A stretch of DNA of 56,266 nucleotides, taken from positions 1-56,266 of the IMG/VR virus record IMGVR_UViG_3300046170_000364. One strand, 5' to 3'. Shown here in pieces: positions 50,451-56,266 of this stretch. The notes under the pieces were generated by a model. That model was given only the letters and a program-made list of their open reading frames with translations. It was not told the DNA's origin and did no database searches. The stretch's first letter is position 1; each line of letters opens with the position of its first letter. Both the position numbers and the translations under genes were made by a program. This DNA is from a virus.

Positions 50451-50666
50451 ATGAACATGCCCTTATTTTTCCTGCTAGCACTGGTCACGGGGCCACCTAT
50501 CCAGCGAGTCGGTGAGACCTGTCCGCTGGGGTACTGGCGAAGCGGTGGATACTGTGTGGTTTCGCCTGGGGCCGTTGAGGTTCGAGATACGCTGCCAAAC
50601 CCGACTTTTGATACCTGCCCCGTGGGTTGGTATCGGGCGAAGGGTTATTGCCTGAGGACTCGCTAG
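50451..50666 (+). CDS. small exported Cys-repeat protein
   Basis: About 71 residues from ATG 50451. A signal-like start (MNMPLFFLLALVTGPP) is followed by two copies of a CPxGxxxxxGYC unit: CPLGYWRSGGYCV and CPVGWYRAKGYCL. The pattern suggests disulfide-bonded loops outside the cytoplasm. Similar small proteins occur in cyanobacteria and their phages. Function unknown. Confidence 0.6.
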   Translation: MNMPLFFLLALVTGPPIQRVGETCPLGYWRSGGYCVVSPGAVEVRDTLPNPTFDTCPVGWYRAKGYCLRTR

Positions 50667-50675
50667 AGTCAAGCC

Positions 50676-50843
50676 ATGACAGGATTCAAATCAGAAGCCG
50701 CTGCTGCAGCACATGAGCAGTACATGAGGAGTGTTCACCTCGACGTTTTGTACGAGTTAGACGGCAGGGATAAGCCTGATCACCCGTTCAGGGGTTGTTA
50801 CACGGGTTTGTGGGAAATGTACGGGGAAAAGCATGACAGTTGA
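50676..50843 (+). CDS. 55-residue protein
   Basis: MTGFKSEAAAAAHEQYMRSV, HLDVLYELDGRDKPDHPFRG, CYTGLWEMYGEKHDS. Helical start and a conserved-looking DxPDHPxxGxYTGL segment. It overlaps the next ATG. Function unknown. Confidence 0.5.
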   Translation: MTGFKSEAAAAAHEQYMRSVHLDVLYELDGRDKPDHPFRGCYTGLWEMYGEKHDS

Positions 50844-51048
50844 AATTGCTAACACTGAGGACGGGCTTGGCTTGATCGTTCGCGTATGCGAAGATTCGAT
50901 TTGCCTTACCGGTTTTTGTAGCAGTATGCACCTCGTTGAAAAGAAAGCCAATGAGCTGCGAGCTGCTATCCGAAAAAAAACTGCTAAGGCATTTGCCGAG
51001 ATCCAACAGCTAGAAGCTGAAGCGATGGGAGCACCTGCTCCGCAATGA
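50833..51048 (+). CDS. small protein, unknown
   Basis: 71 residues: a beta part MTVEIANTEDGLGLIVRVCE and a long helix KKANELRAAIRKKTAKAFAE. Overlaps both neighbours. No motif recognised. Confidence 0.5.
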   Translation: MTVEIANTEDGLGLIVRVCEDSICLTGFCSSMHLVEKKANELRAAIRKKTAKAFAEIQQLEAEAMGAPAPQ

Positions 51049-51272
51049 GCGCACAGACCGAGCAGCAGCGTCTCGAAATGCCTGCTCATCCTCTGCCTGT
51101 ATTTGAGCGGAATCAAGACGTAAGAATTTTCATGGGTGCAGGCTGGGCTAAAGGCAAGGTCATTCGTTCCGATTTAGACGGCTGCACGGTTCGGCTTCCT
51201 CAACTCCAGAGGACCGTCCGCGTTCGCGATGCTCGTAACATCTCTTTTCTTCCATCAAAACAGGACTGCTAG
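51045..51272 (+). CDS. small SH3/KOW-like protein
   Basis: 75 residues. VFERNQDVRIFMGAGWAKGKVIRSDLDGCTVRLPQLQ has the VxxxGxGxVxxxxxxGxxV pattern of a KOW/SH3-like barrel. It overlaps the previous gene by ATGA. Role unknown. Confidence 0.5.
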   Translation: MSAQTEQQRLEMPAHPLPVFERNQDVRIFMGAGWAKGKVIRSDLDGCTVRLPQLQRTVRVRDARNISFLPSKQDC

Positions 51273-51346
51273 CCAAAATGCGTTTAATGGTGTATGATTG
51301 ATTTGTCGGCGGGTTTCGTCGGCGTTTTTCTTTTTTTTTTTAATCC

Positions 51347-51769
51347 ATGACTAAATTCATTCCCGTAAACGCAGCACTTAATGCTCTGTCAGCAGCTGGC
51401 CATGAGGTAAGCAAGAGAGGCCGATTAAACGGTGGTGTTGCGCAGCTAGGCAGTCCTTCGTATTTCATTGACGGAAATCCCTGCAGCTTAAGTGAAGTAC
51501 GCAGAATGGTCTCTGAGCTTGGGCTTGAGAAGGAAGTCAAAAAATCTCATCAAAAGCCAAAAAGAGAGATTGAGATAATTTCTGAAGCTGTTTCTCGAAA
51601 TGAATGGTGCAAGTCCAGAAACACTTGCATTTGTACTCATGGTGAAAGGCATTTTGATGGTCGAGTTTACTACAGAATCTTTCAAGACAGTAAAGACGGT
51701 TCCAGTAAATCTTATGCAATGACAATTCAAAGAATCAGGGACTGGGCTGAACGCAACAAGGTTATTTGA
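51347..51769 (+). CDS. last phage-type gene, unknown
   Basis: 140 residues, basic. SAAGHEVSKRGRLNGGVAQLG and a CTHGERHFDGRVYYRIFQD segment; the middle is Lys-rich (KKSHQKPKREIE). A poly-T tract lies just upstream (51330-51342). It is the last gene before the repeat-rich right end. A nucleic-acid role is possible from charge only. Confidence 0.5.
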   Translation: MTKFIPVNAALNALSAAGHEVSKRGRLNGGVAQLGSPSYFIDGNPCSLSEVRRMVSELGLEKEVKKSHQKPKREIEIISEAVSRNEWCKSRNTCICTHGERHFDGRVYYRIFQDSKDGSSKSYAMTIQRIRDWAERNKVI

Positions 51770-51773
51770 TAGG

Positions 51774-51860
51774 TGACCTGCAAGCCTCCGGTTTTTACCG
51801 TGGGACTTGCACACACCCGGTTTTTAGGGGGCATGGGACTTGCAAGGGGTCGGTTTTCTT
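51774..51860 (+). repeat. three GACYTGCA ... CGGTTTT repeats
   Basis: Copies start at 51775, 51804 and 51837, spaced 29 and 33 bases. Each has GACCTGCA or GACTTGCA, a variable middle of five to six bases, then CGGTTTT. They lie between the last phage-type gene and the AT-rich zone and may be sites for a regulator. Confidence 0.5.
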
Positions 51861-51990
51861 TATGTTTTCACACACAAATGCACACACAAATATGTGTGTG
51901 CTTTTTAATGAATTGCCTGACCGAGAAAAATATTTCCTGAGCTATTCGCACAAGTCCAACAAAAAAATCGTTCTTGCGAACACTTCTTAA

Positions 51991-52170
51991 TAGACAAATA
52001 AGGTCACTAAATATCATAATCCTAACTCGATGCGAGTTAGCATCAAATAGCGATACCTTGCTTTAGATTTAACAATCACTATTTTTAACATTGCTAAACG
52101 CATTGTTTAAGCAAACTCAAAAAGTAGGTGTTAGCGACTCTGTGAGTTTGTTGTTAATAGTGTTGTTTAG
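51991..52170. other. AT-rich palindromic zone before the 26-bp array
   Basis: No gene. A perfect palindrome CTAACTCG-ATG-CGAGTTAG (52022-52040), overlapped by GATGC/GCATC, and a wider pair CAAACTCA (about 52112-52119) with TGAGTTTG (about 52143-52150). The low GC contrasts with the GC-rich cassette that follows. It could be a replication or partition site with the array. Confidence 0.45.
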
Positions 52171-52940
52171 TTAGTGATGTTCACCGCCCCGGTGGGTTAG
52201 TGATGCTCACCGCCCCGGTGGGTTAGTGATGCTCACCGCCCCGGTGGGTTAGTGATGTTCACCGCCCCGGTGGGTTAGTGATGTTCACCGCCCCGGTGGG
52301 TTAGTGATGCTCACCGCCCCGGTGGGTTAGTGATGCTCACCGCCCCGGTGGGTTAGTGATGCTCACCGCCCCGGTGGGTTAGTGATGTTCACCGCCCCGG
52401 TGGGTTAGTGATGCTCACCGCCCCGGTGGGTTAGTGATGTTCACCGCCCCGGTGGGTTAGTGATGTTCACCGCCCCGGTGGGTTAGTGATGTTCACCGCC
52501 CCGGTGGGTTAGTGATGCTCACCGCCCCGGTGGGTTAGTGATGCTCACCGCCCCGGTGGGTTAGTGATGTTCACCGCCCCGGTGGGTTAGTGATGTTCAC
52601 CGCCCCGGTGGGTTAGTGATGTTCACCGCCCCGGTGGGTTAGTGATGTTCACCGCCCCGGTGGGTTAGTGATGCTCACCGCCCCGGTGGGTTAGTGATGC
52701 TCACCGCCCCGGTGGGTTAGTGATGCTCACCGCCCCGGTGGGTTAGTGATGTTCACCGCCCCGGTGGGTTAGTGATGTTCACCGCCCCGGTGGGTTAGTG
52801 ATGTTCACCGCCCCGGTGGGTTAGTGATGTTCACCGCCCCGGTGGGTTAGTGATGTTCACCGCCCCGGTGGGTTAGTGATGCTCACCGCCCCGGTGGGTT
52901 AGTGATGCTCACCGCCCCGGTGGGTTAGTGATGCTCACCG
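52171..52940. repeat. 26-bp tandem array, 29 full copies plus a partial
   Basis: Exactly 29 units of 26 bp (52171-52924) and 16 bases of a thirtieth. The unit is TTAGTGATG, then T or C, then TCACCGCCCCGGTGGG. Only the T/C site varies (16 T, 14 C). Each unit carries a CACCG-CCC-CGGTG dyad. No spacers and no open frame. Candidates are an iteron/incompatibility array, a centromere, or a slippage-made minisatellite. Confidence 0.95.
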
Positions 52941-53014
52941 CAAGTTGCCACCGGGGGCCGTGTCCTTAGCAACGGGGCCGCCCTGCAAACCGTCCACCGG
53001 TCCTTAACGCTTGC

Positions 53015-53044
53015 TTGCCAGTGGCGGGGGCATGCCCCTATAAA
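53015..53044 (+). promoter_or_regulatory. sigma70-type promoter with a palindrome in the spacer
   Basis: TTGCCA (53015-53020), 18-base spacer, TATAAA (53039-53044). The spacer ends in a perfect 12-bp palindrome GGGGCATGCCCC (53027-53038) touching the -10, a classic place for a repressor or activator. It drives the gene at 53093 and probably the whole cassette. Confidence 0.65.
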
Positions 53045-53092
53045 GGGTGAGCGATCGAAGCAACGATCGAAAATTAAATTGAAACCGAATCC

Positions 53093-53311
53093 ATGCACGC
53101 TCACACCTCTTCCGCCCTTCGCTTCTTTGGCTTTGGCGCAGCTGCAACCGGGGCCGTTCTGATTCACCTTGCTCTGGTGTCGGCTGCGATCCTTCCCATG
53201 GATTCCGAGGCATCCCGCAAGGGCTTAGGTGAATTCATTCAGGCTTCTTTGGCCACCGTGGCGATCGGCGCTGCTGCCGGTTCAATTGGCACGGCTGCAA
53301 AGCGCAGCTAA
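53093..53311 (+). CDS. small two-helix membrane protein
   Basis: 72 residues. A first hydrophobic helix FFGFGAAATGAVLIHLALVSAAIL (about 11-34), a short polar loop with MDSEASRKG, and a second helix ASLATVAIGAAAGSIGTAA (about 51-69). Rich in Ala and Gly. First gene of the GC-rich cassette behind the promoter at 53015. It could be a toxin-like, holin-like or anchoring protein; nothing identifies which. Confidence 0.6.
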   Translation: MHAHTSSALRFFGFGAAATGAVLIHLALVSAAILPMDSEASRKGLGEFIQASLATVAIGAAAGSIGTAAKRS

Positions 53312-53330
53312 TCACTTAACCCTAATTTTT

Positions 53331-53340
53331 TTCTTTAAAA
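53331..53340 (+). promoter_or_regulatory. shared leader motif TTCTTTAAAA, copy 1
   Basis: The same ten bases occur before the gene at 54313 (54287-54296). Both leaders are AT-rich and have no Shine-Dalgarno. It may enhance initiation on unstructured mRNA or bind a regulator. Confidence 0.35.
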
Positions 53341-53342
53341 CA

Positions 53343-54053
53343 ATGTCAAACACTTGTCACCCTTACGATCCCTCTACCGTTAACGCTAGGGAGTTTATCT
53401 CGGGTTTGCACCCCCGCCATTCTCGCGCTGGCGTGATAGTGAGCTATCGGGGGCCTACTAATAAGCGGGGCGCAGTTTGGCACGGTTCAATTAAGCGAAA
53501 CGCTAACGAAAGGGCGATCACCGCCACCGTCCCCAGCTATGACGGCCCCGATTCTGCAGCCAAAGCCGTGCTAGTTAAGGCAGACCTGAACTGGCGTCTC
53601 CTGCCCGCCGCATGCTTAGACGGCGGTGATCGTTACGCTTACGCTGCAGAATTGGCCCCCGGCGAAGGGGCCGCCCTTGCACAGGGTGAGCGGGGCATTC
53701 TGGCGATGCATGCATGCCAGTTGATGGGGCATCGCACGGCCCCCTACGGATCGGCCCGTATTGTTGCCGACATGGCCACCGGGCAGCGCAGACCCGAGCC
53801 CATCGTGGCGGGGTGGCGAAAGGGCCACCCGATCCTCGAGACCGTAACGGTCAGGGATCATTTGTGGCGGGATCTTTTTACGCTGAACGATAGCTTCGCA
53901 CCGATTCACGCTATGGCCTGTGCAAGGGCCGCCGGTTGGATTCTGTCGGCTGATTCTCTCGATCTTGCTAAGAAGTGGGTTGATGAATTGGGGCAGACCC
54001 CCGACGCTGCCGGGGTGGCCATTGCTCGCACAGCTTGGGAAGCCCGATCATGA
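53343..54053 (+). CDS. cassette protein of unknown family, 236 residues
   Basis: I choose ATG 53343 over an upstream in-frame codon lying inside the previous gene. Beta-rich start (HSRAGVIVSYRGPTNKRGAVWHG), a central AVLVKADLNWRLLPAACLDGG, then helical parts (ILAMHACQLMGHRTAPYGSA; DLAKKWVDELGQTPDAAGVAIARTAW). GC-rich codon use. The stop overlaps the next ATG (ATGA, 54050-54053). I do not recognise the family. Confidence 0.65.
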   Translation: MSNTCHPYDPSTVNAREFISGLHPRHSRAGVIVSYRGPTNKRGAVWHGSIKRNANERAITATVPSYDGPDSAAKAVLVKADLNWRLLPAACLDGGDRYAYAAELAPGEGAALAQGERGILAMHACQLMGHRTAPYGSARIVADMATGQRRPEPIVAGWRKGHPILETVTVRDHLWRDLFTLNDSFAPIHAMACARAAGWILSADSLDLAKKWVDELGQTPDAAGVAIARTAWEARS

Positions 54054-54283
54054 TCCGGCCCGGTGATCGAGTTCGGTACTCATCCAAATATTGTCGACAA
54101 TTGGGGGCCGTGTCGGGGTGGCTGCCCTCAGCGCGGGGCACTGTTACCCGCCTATGGGGGACCGGTGATCGATTAGCTGCGATCACATGGGACTATCACC
54201 CCGACGGCCCCGGCAGTCAGGGCGGGGCGGGAGTTGACGTGTTGCAACGGCTCACCCCGTCGGGGTGGCGGCCCCGTTCCTGA
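54050..54283 (+). CDS. small SH3/KOW-like cassette protein
   Basis: 77 residues from ATG 54050. MIRPGDRVRYSSKYCRQLGA, then SARGTVTRLWGTGDRLAAITWDYHPDG: a PGDRVR...GTVTRLW...AAITWD pattern of a small SH3-like beta-barrel, often used to bind nucleic acid or a partner protein. Co-translated with the 236-residue protein through ATGA. Function unknown. Confidence 0.6.
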   Translation: MIRPGDRVRYSSKYCRQLGAVSGWLPSARGTVTRLWGTGDRLAAITWDYHPDGPGSQGGAGVDVLQRLTPSGWRPRS

Positions 54284-54286
54284 TTC

Positions 54287-54296
54287 TTCTTTAAAA
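54287..54296 (+). promoter_or_regulatory. shared leader motif TTCTTTAAAA, copy 2
   Basis: Identical to 53331-53340. Here it lies 17 bases before the ATG at 54313. Confidence 0.35.
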
Positions 54297-54312
54297 ATCT
54301 TCTATTAATTCA

Positions 54313-55422
54313 ATGATCATGCAAACCGCACCAACTGCCCGTAAGAATGCCCCCTTAGGGCTGCCCGGTGACGTGTCAACTCTATTGGGCCGTTATGACT
54401 TAACCCTGTCGGGGCTGTTGACCGATTCAAACCCCAAGCTGGTAAAGGGGGAAGGCCGGGCCGTGATTCTGCATCACTTGCCCGCCGACGCTTTGGCCCG
54501 TGCTTTGGATTCTGACAACGGCGGCCCGGTGGCTGCCCGTAATTATCTGCCCGATGTGGCGGCCCTTGCGGCCCGGAACGGAATGATCACGGCGGGCTTA
54601 AGGCACAACGGTTGCCCGTGGAAGACTCCCGCATGTTCCCGTGATTGTCTCGCTTTTAGTGGTAGGGGTGGGCTTGGAACAGTGCCCGCCGAGGCAAGGG
54701 CTAGACGCACTTTGGCAATGATCGCCGACCCCGTAGCGTATGGGCGGGCCGTGCTTTGGGCGATAGCTTGGCATCACCGCCGGGCAGCTGATGAGGGCGA
54801 GAGACTGGCCGTAAGGTTACGGGGCACCGATGAGGGCCCCGTTATGGGATGGCACCGGCTCAGACTGCCGATCACTGCATCGGAATCTATGCAGCTTGCC
54901 CGACGGTTTGGCTTAAGTGTGCCCGTTGCCGGTGGCCCCCGTGATCCCGACGGCGGGGCCACACTCGCCGATCTCGCGGGGCACCTAGCCACCTTCTACG
55001 ACTATTCCAAAGCGCCACTACGGGGGCCGCTAGGTTTGGAAGCGCAGCGGGCAGCCGGTTGGGACGTAACCGCAAGTATGGCCCCCGATGCCCCCGACGC
55101 TGCCCGCCGTGTTATTGACGCGGCCCGTGCTGGGTTCCGGGTGGCGGTGCCCGTAGCATTAAAGAAGGGGCAGCGCATCCCGCAAGCGATCACGTTTAGG
55201 GCGCAGGATCGCCAGCCGTTAACACTGGCTACGGTTGACGGTGACGCCCATGATCACCGTTATCGGGAACCGGGCGGGGTGGCGGTGATCCTGAGGCAGA
55301 AACGATCAAGGGGGGGGCAGGGTTCCGGCTCACCTTTCTTCTTAAATGCCCCCGACGCCCCCCGCCGTGATCAAGGGATATCGACGGATCTTCCCGACGG
55401 GGTGGCTCTCTCTTACTGGTGA
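54313..55422 (+). CDS. GP88-like protein
   Basis: 369 residues. CPWKTPACSRDCLAFSGRGG (101-120; Cys101, Cys108, Cys112) followed by AEARARRTLAMIADPVAYGRAVLWAI resembles the GP88 family known from actinobacteriophages, with its C...C..xCLxxSGRG...AR..RT core. The family has no known function; the three Cys and a GRG could bind a metal or cofactor. The second half has repeated Ala/Pro/Asp stretches. The start may be ATG 54313 or 54319. Ends before tandem terminators. Confidence 0.6.
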   Translation: MIMQTAPTARKNAPLGLPGDVSTLLGRYDLTLSGLLTDSNPKLVKGEGRAVILHHLPADALARALDSDNGGPVAARNYLPDVAALAARNGMITAGLRHNGCPWKTPACSRDCLAFSGRGGLGTVPAEARARRTLAMIADPVAYGRAVLWAIAWHHRRAADEGERLAVRLRGTDEGPVMGWHRLRLPITASESMQLARRFGLSVPVAGGPRDPDGGATLADLAGHLATFYDYSKAPLRGPLGLEAQRAAGWDVTASMAPDAPDAARRVIDAARAGFRVAVPVALKKGQRIPQAITFRAQDRQPLTLATVDGDAHDHRYREPGGVAVILRQKRSRGGQGSGSPFFLNAPDAPRRDQGISTDLPDGVALSYW

Positions 55423-55439
55423 TCTAAGCCCCTAAACTG

Positions 55440-55461
55440 CCCCGGCCCTACCGGGCTTTTT
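55440..55461 (+). terminator. first of two tandem terminators
   Basis: CCCGG (55441-55445), loop CCCTA, CCGGG (55451-55455), C, five T. Follows the GP88-like gene. Confidence 0.7.
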
Positions 55462-55468
55462 ATTGCTT

Positions 55469-55502
55469 GCCCCTATTGCCTGGCCCGGTGATAGGGGCTT
55501 TT
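55469..55502 (+). terminator. second terminator, with an alternative pairing
   Basis: GCCCCTAT (55469-55476) pairs with ATAGGGGC (55491-55498), then four T. The same right arm (TAGGGGCTT, 55492-55500) can also pair with AAGCCCCTA at 55426-55434, which would enclose the first terminator. Confidence 0.65.
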
Positions 55503-55506
55503 AATG

Positions 55507-56044
55507 CCCTGGCGGCTGATCGCCCTGGCGGCTGATCGCCCTGGCGGCTGATCGCCCTGGCGGCTGATCGCCCTGGCGGCTGATCGCCCTGGAGCTGATC
55601 GCCCTGGCGGCTGATCGCCCTGGCGGCTGATCGCCCTGGAGCTGATCGCCCTGGAGCTGATCGCCCTGGAGCTGATCGCCCTGGAGCTGATCGCCCTGGA
55701 GCTGATCGCCCTGGCGGCTGATCGCCCTGGAGCTGATCGCCCTGGAGCTGATCGCCCCTGGAGCTGATCGCCCTGGAGCTGATCGCCCTGGAGCTGATCG
55801 CCCTGGAGCTGATCGCCCTGGCGGCTGATCGCCCTGGCGGCTGATCGCCCTGGCGGCTGATCGCCCTGGCGGCTGATCGCCCTGGAGCTGATCGCCCTGG
55901 AGCTGATCGCCCTGGAGCTGATCGCCCTGGAGCTGATCGCCCTGGAGCTGATCGCCCTGGAGCTGATCGCCCTGGAGCTGATCGCCCTGGAGCTGATCGC
56001 CCTGGAGCTGATCGCCCTGGAGCTGATCGCCCTGGAGCTGATCG
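55507..56044. repeat. 15/16-bp GATC-bearing tandem array, 35 copies
   Basis: Units are CCCTGGAGCTGATCG (15 bp, 23 copies, one with an extra C) or CCCTGGCGGCTGATCG (16 bp, 12 copies). The 16-bp units occur in blocks (1-5, 7-8, 14, 21-24); the last eleven units are all 15 bp. A 36th unit decays after CCCTGGAG at 56052. Each copy holds one GATC. Not coding: the 16-bp units break any frame. Confidence 0.95.
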
Positions 56045-56123
56045 CCCTGGAGATATATCGTAAAATCCTATTCTTAAATCAATGCTCTACTTTATACAAT
56101 CTATTAATCGTAGTAAAATATTG

Positions 56124-56153
56124 TTGACAATAGCAATCTGATAAAAATATATT
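56124..56153 (+). promoter_or_regulatory. outward promoter near the right end
   Basis: Perfect -35 TTGACA (56124-56129), 18-base spacer, TATATT (56148-56153), in an AT-rich 220-base tail without genes. If the ends are joined, it reads into the terminase operon about 270 bases away, so it could be the late promoter. Confidence 0.5.
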
Positions 56154-56254
56154 TTTAAGAAAAATAATTTATAGATTTATATCGTAGGATTGACTATGTA
56201 TTACTAATAAAAACTAAAAATTTTTAAGGGTCCTATGTAACACTAACCACTGCG

Positions 56255-56263
56255 AAGGTATTC
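56255..56263. repeat. 9-bp terminal direct repeat, right copy
   Basis: AAGGTATTC, identical to bases 1-9. The flanks differ (G before the next base on the left copy, T here). Confidence 0.3.
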
Positions 56264-56266
56264 TGA

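Noticed and set aside
51766-51990. 74-codon open frame over the triple repeat
   Set aside because: Composition follows the DNA repeats, its first residues mirror them, and no domain is seen.
52171-52940. CRISPR array
   Set aside because: Units are directly joined with no spacers, and no cas genes are present.
55840-56050. LELIA-repeat protein read from the 15-bp units
   Set aside because: The frame is open only over the uniform run; the 16-bp units break it, and there is no start codon or ribosome site.
1-56266. Integrase, transposase or IS element
   Set aside because: No tyrosine or serine recombinase signature and no IS inverted repeats were found on either strand.

Overview
The window looks like a complete, or nearly complete, genome of a tailed siphovirus-like phage that infects a cyanobacterium (Synechococcus/Cyanobium type). 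I base this on a lambda/HK97-style late gene order, a large structural protein carrying a motif I know from marine cyanophage virion proteins (RPFKTINRAVIEAAIITSK), a ThyX variant of cyanophage type, and several tiny cyanophage-type genes in the lysis region. These are recognitions from memory, not searches. I see no integrase or rRNA, and recognise no tRNA. A ParB-like gene, an iteron-like origin candidate and long tandem arrays leave a phage-plasmid lifestyle open.

Layout. (1) 0.15-33.0 kb, plus strand: packaging (small and large terminase), gpW-like connector, portal, a prohead protease fused to the major capsid protein, head-tail joining, tail tube, gpG/gpGT chaperones with a classical -1 slippery site, tape measure, tail tip (L-, K- and J-like), fibres (one with a BspA/DUF285 repeat domain), lysis genes (two small membrane proteins and an endolysin), dCTP deaminase and an HNH endonuclease. 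(2) 33.0-44.3 kb, minus strand: a dense, overlapping early operon with ThyX, a possible ssDNA-binding protein, a RecE-like exonuclease, a DEDDh exonuclease, a DUF3310 remnant, a VRR-NUC nuclease, a superfamily II helicase, an HTH regulator and a ParB-like protein. (3) 44.26-44.52 kb: a divergent control region. (4) 44.5-51.8 kb, plus strand: primase-helicase, a candidate replication origin at 47.2-47.5 kb, a gpZ-like gene, a small NAD-dependent DNA ligase, a dNMP kinase and small genes. (5) 51.8-56.3 kb: a very different segment. It holds palindromes, then about 29.6 copies of a 26-bp repeat, a GC-rich four-gene cassette ending in a GP88-like protein, tandem terminators, 35 copies of a 15/16-bp GATC-bearing repeat, and an AT-rich right end with an outward promoter.

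Sequence quality matters for reading this annotation. Most long genes are broken by single-base shifts. Nearly all can be traced to one extra base in a short homopolymer, and the protein families rejoin perfectly across them. I therefore treat them as sequencing indels, not as pseudogenes. Split genes are listed by reading-frame segment. The one shift that looks real is the G-GGA-AAC heptamer at 10295-10301 between the two tail chaperone frames.

How it fits together: ThyX, dCTP deaminase and dNMP kinase supply dTTP; the primase-helicase, helicase, exonucleases and ligase copy and recombine the genome; terminase with HNH packages it; the late operon builds a siphovirus-type particle whose fibres can vary by repeat number. 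The GC-rich cassette between two tandem arrays is the least explained and most interesting part.
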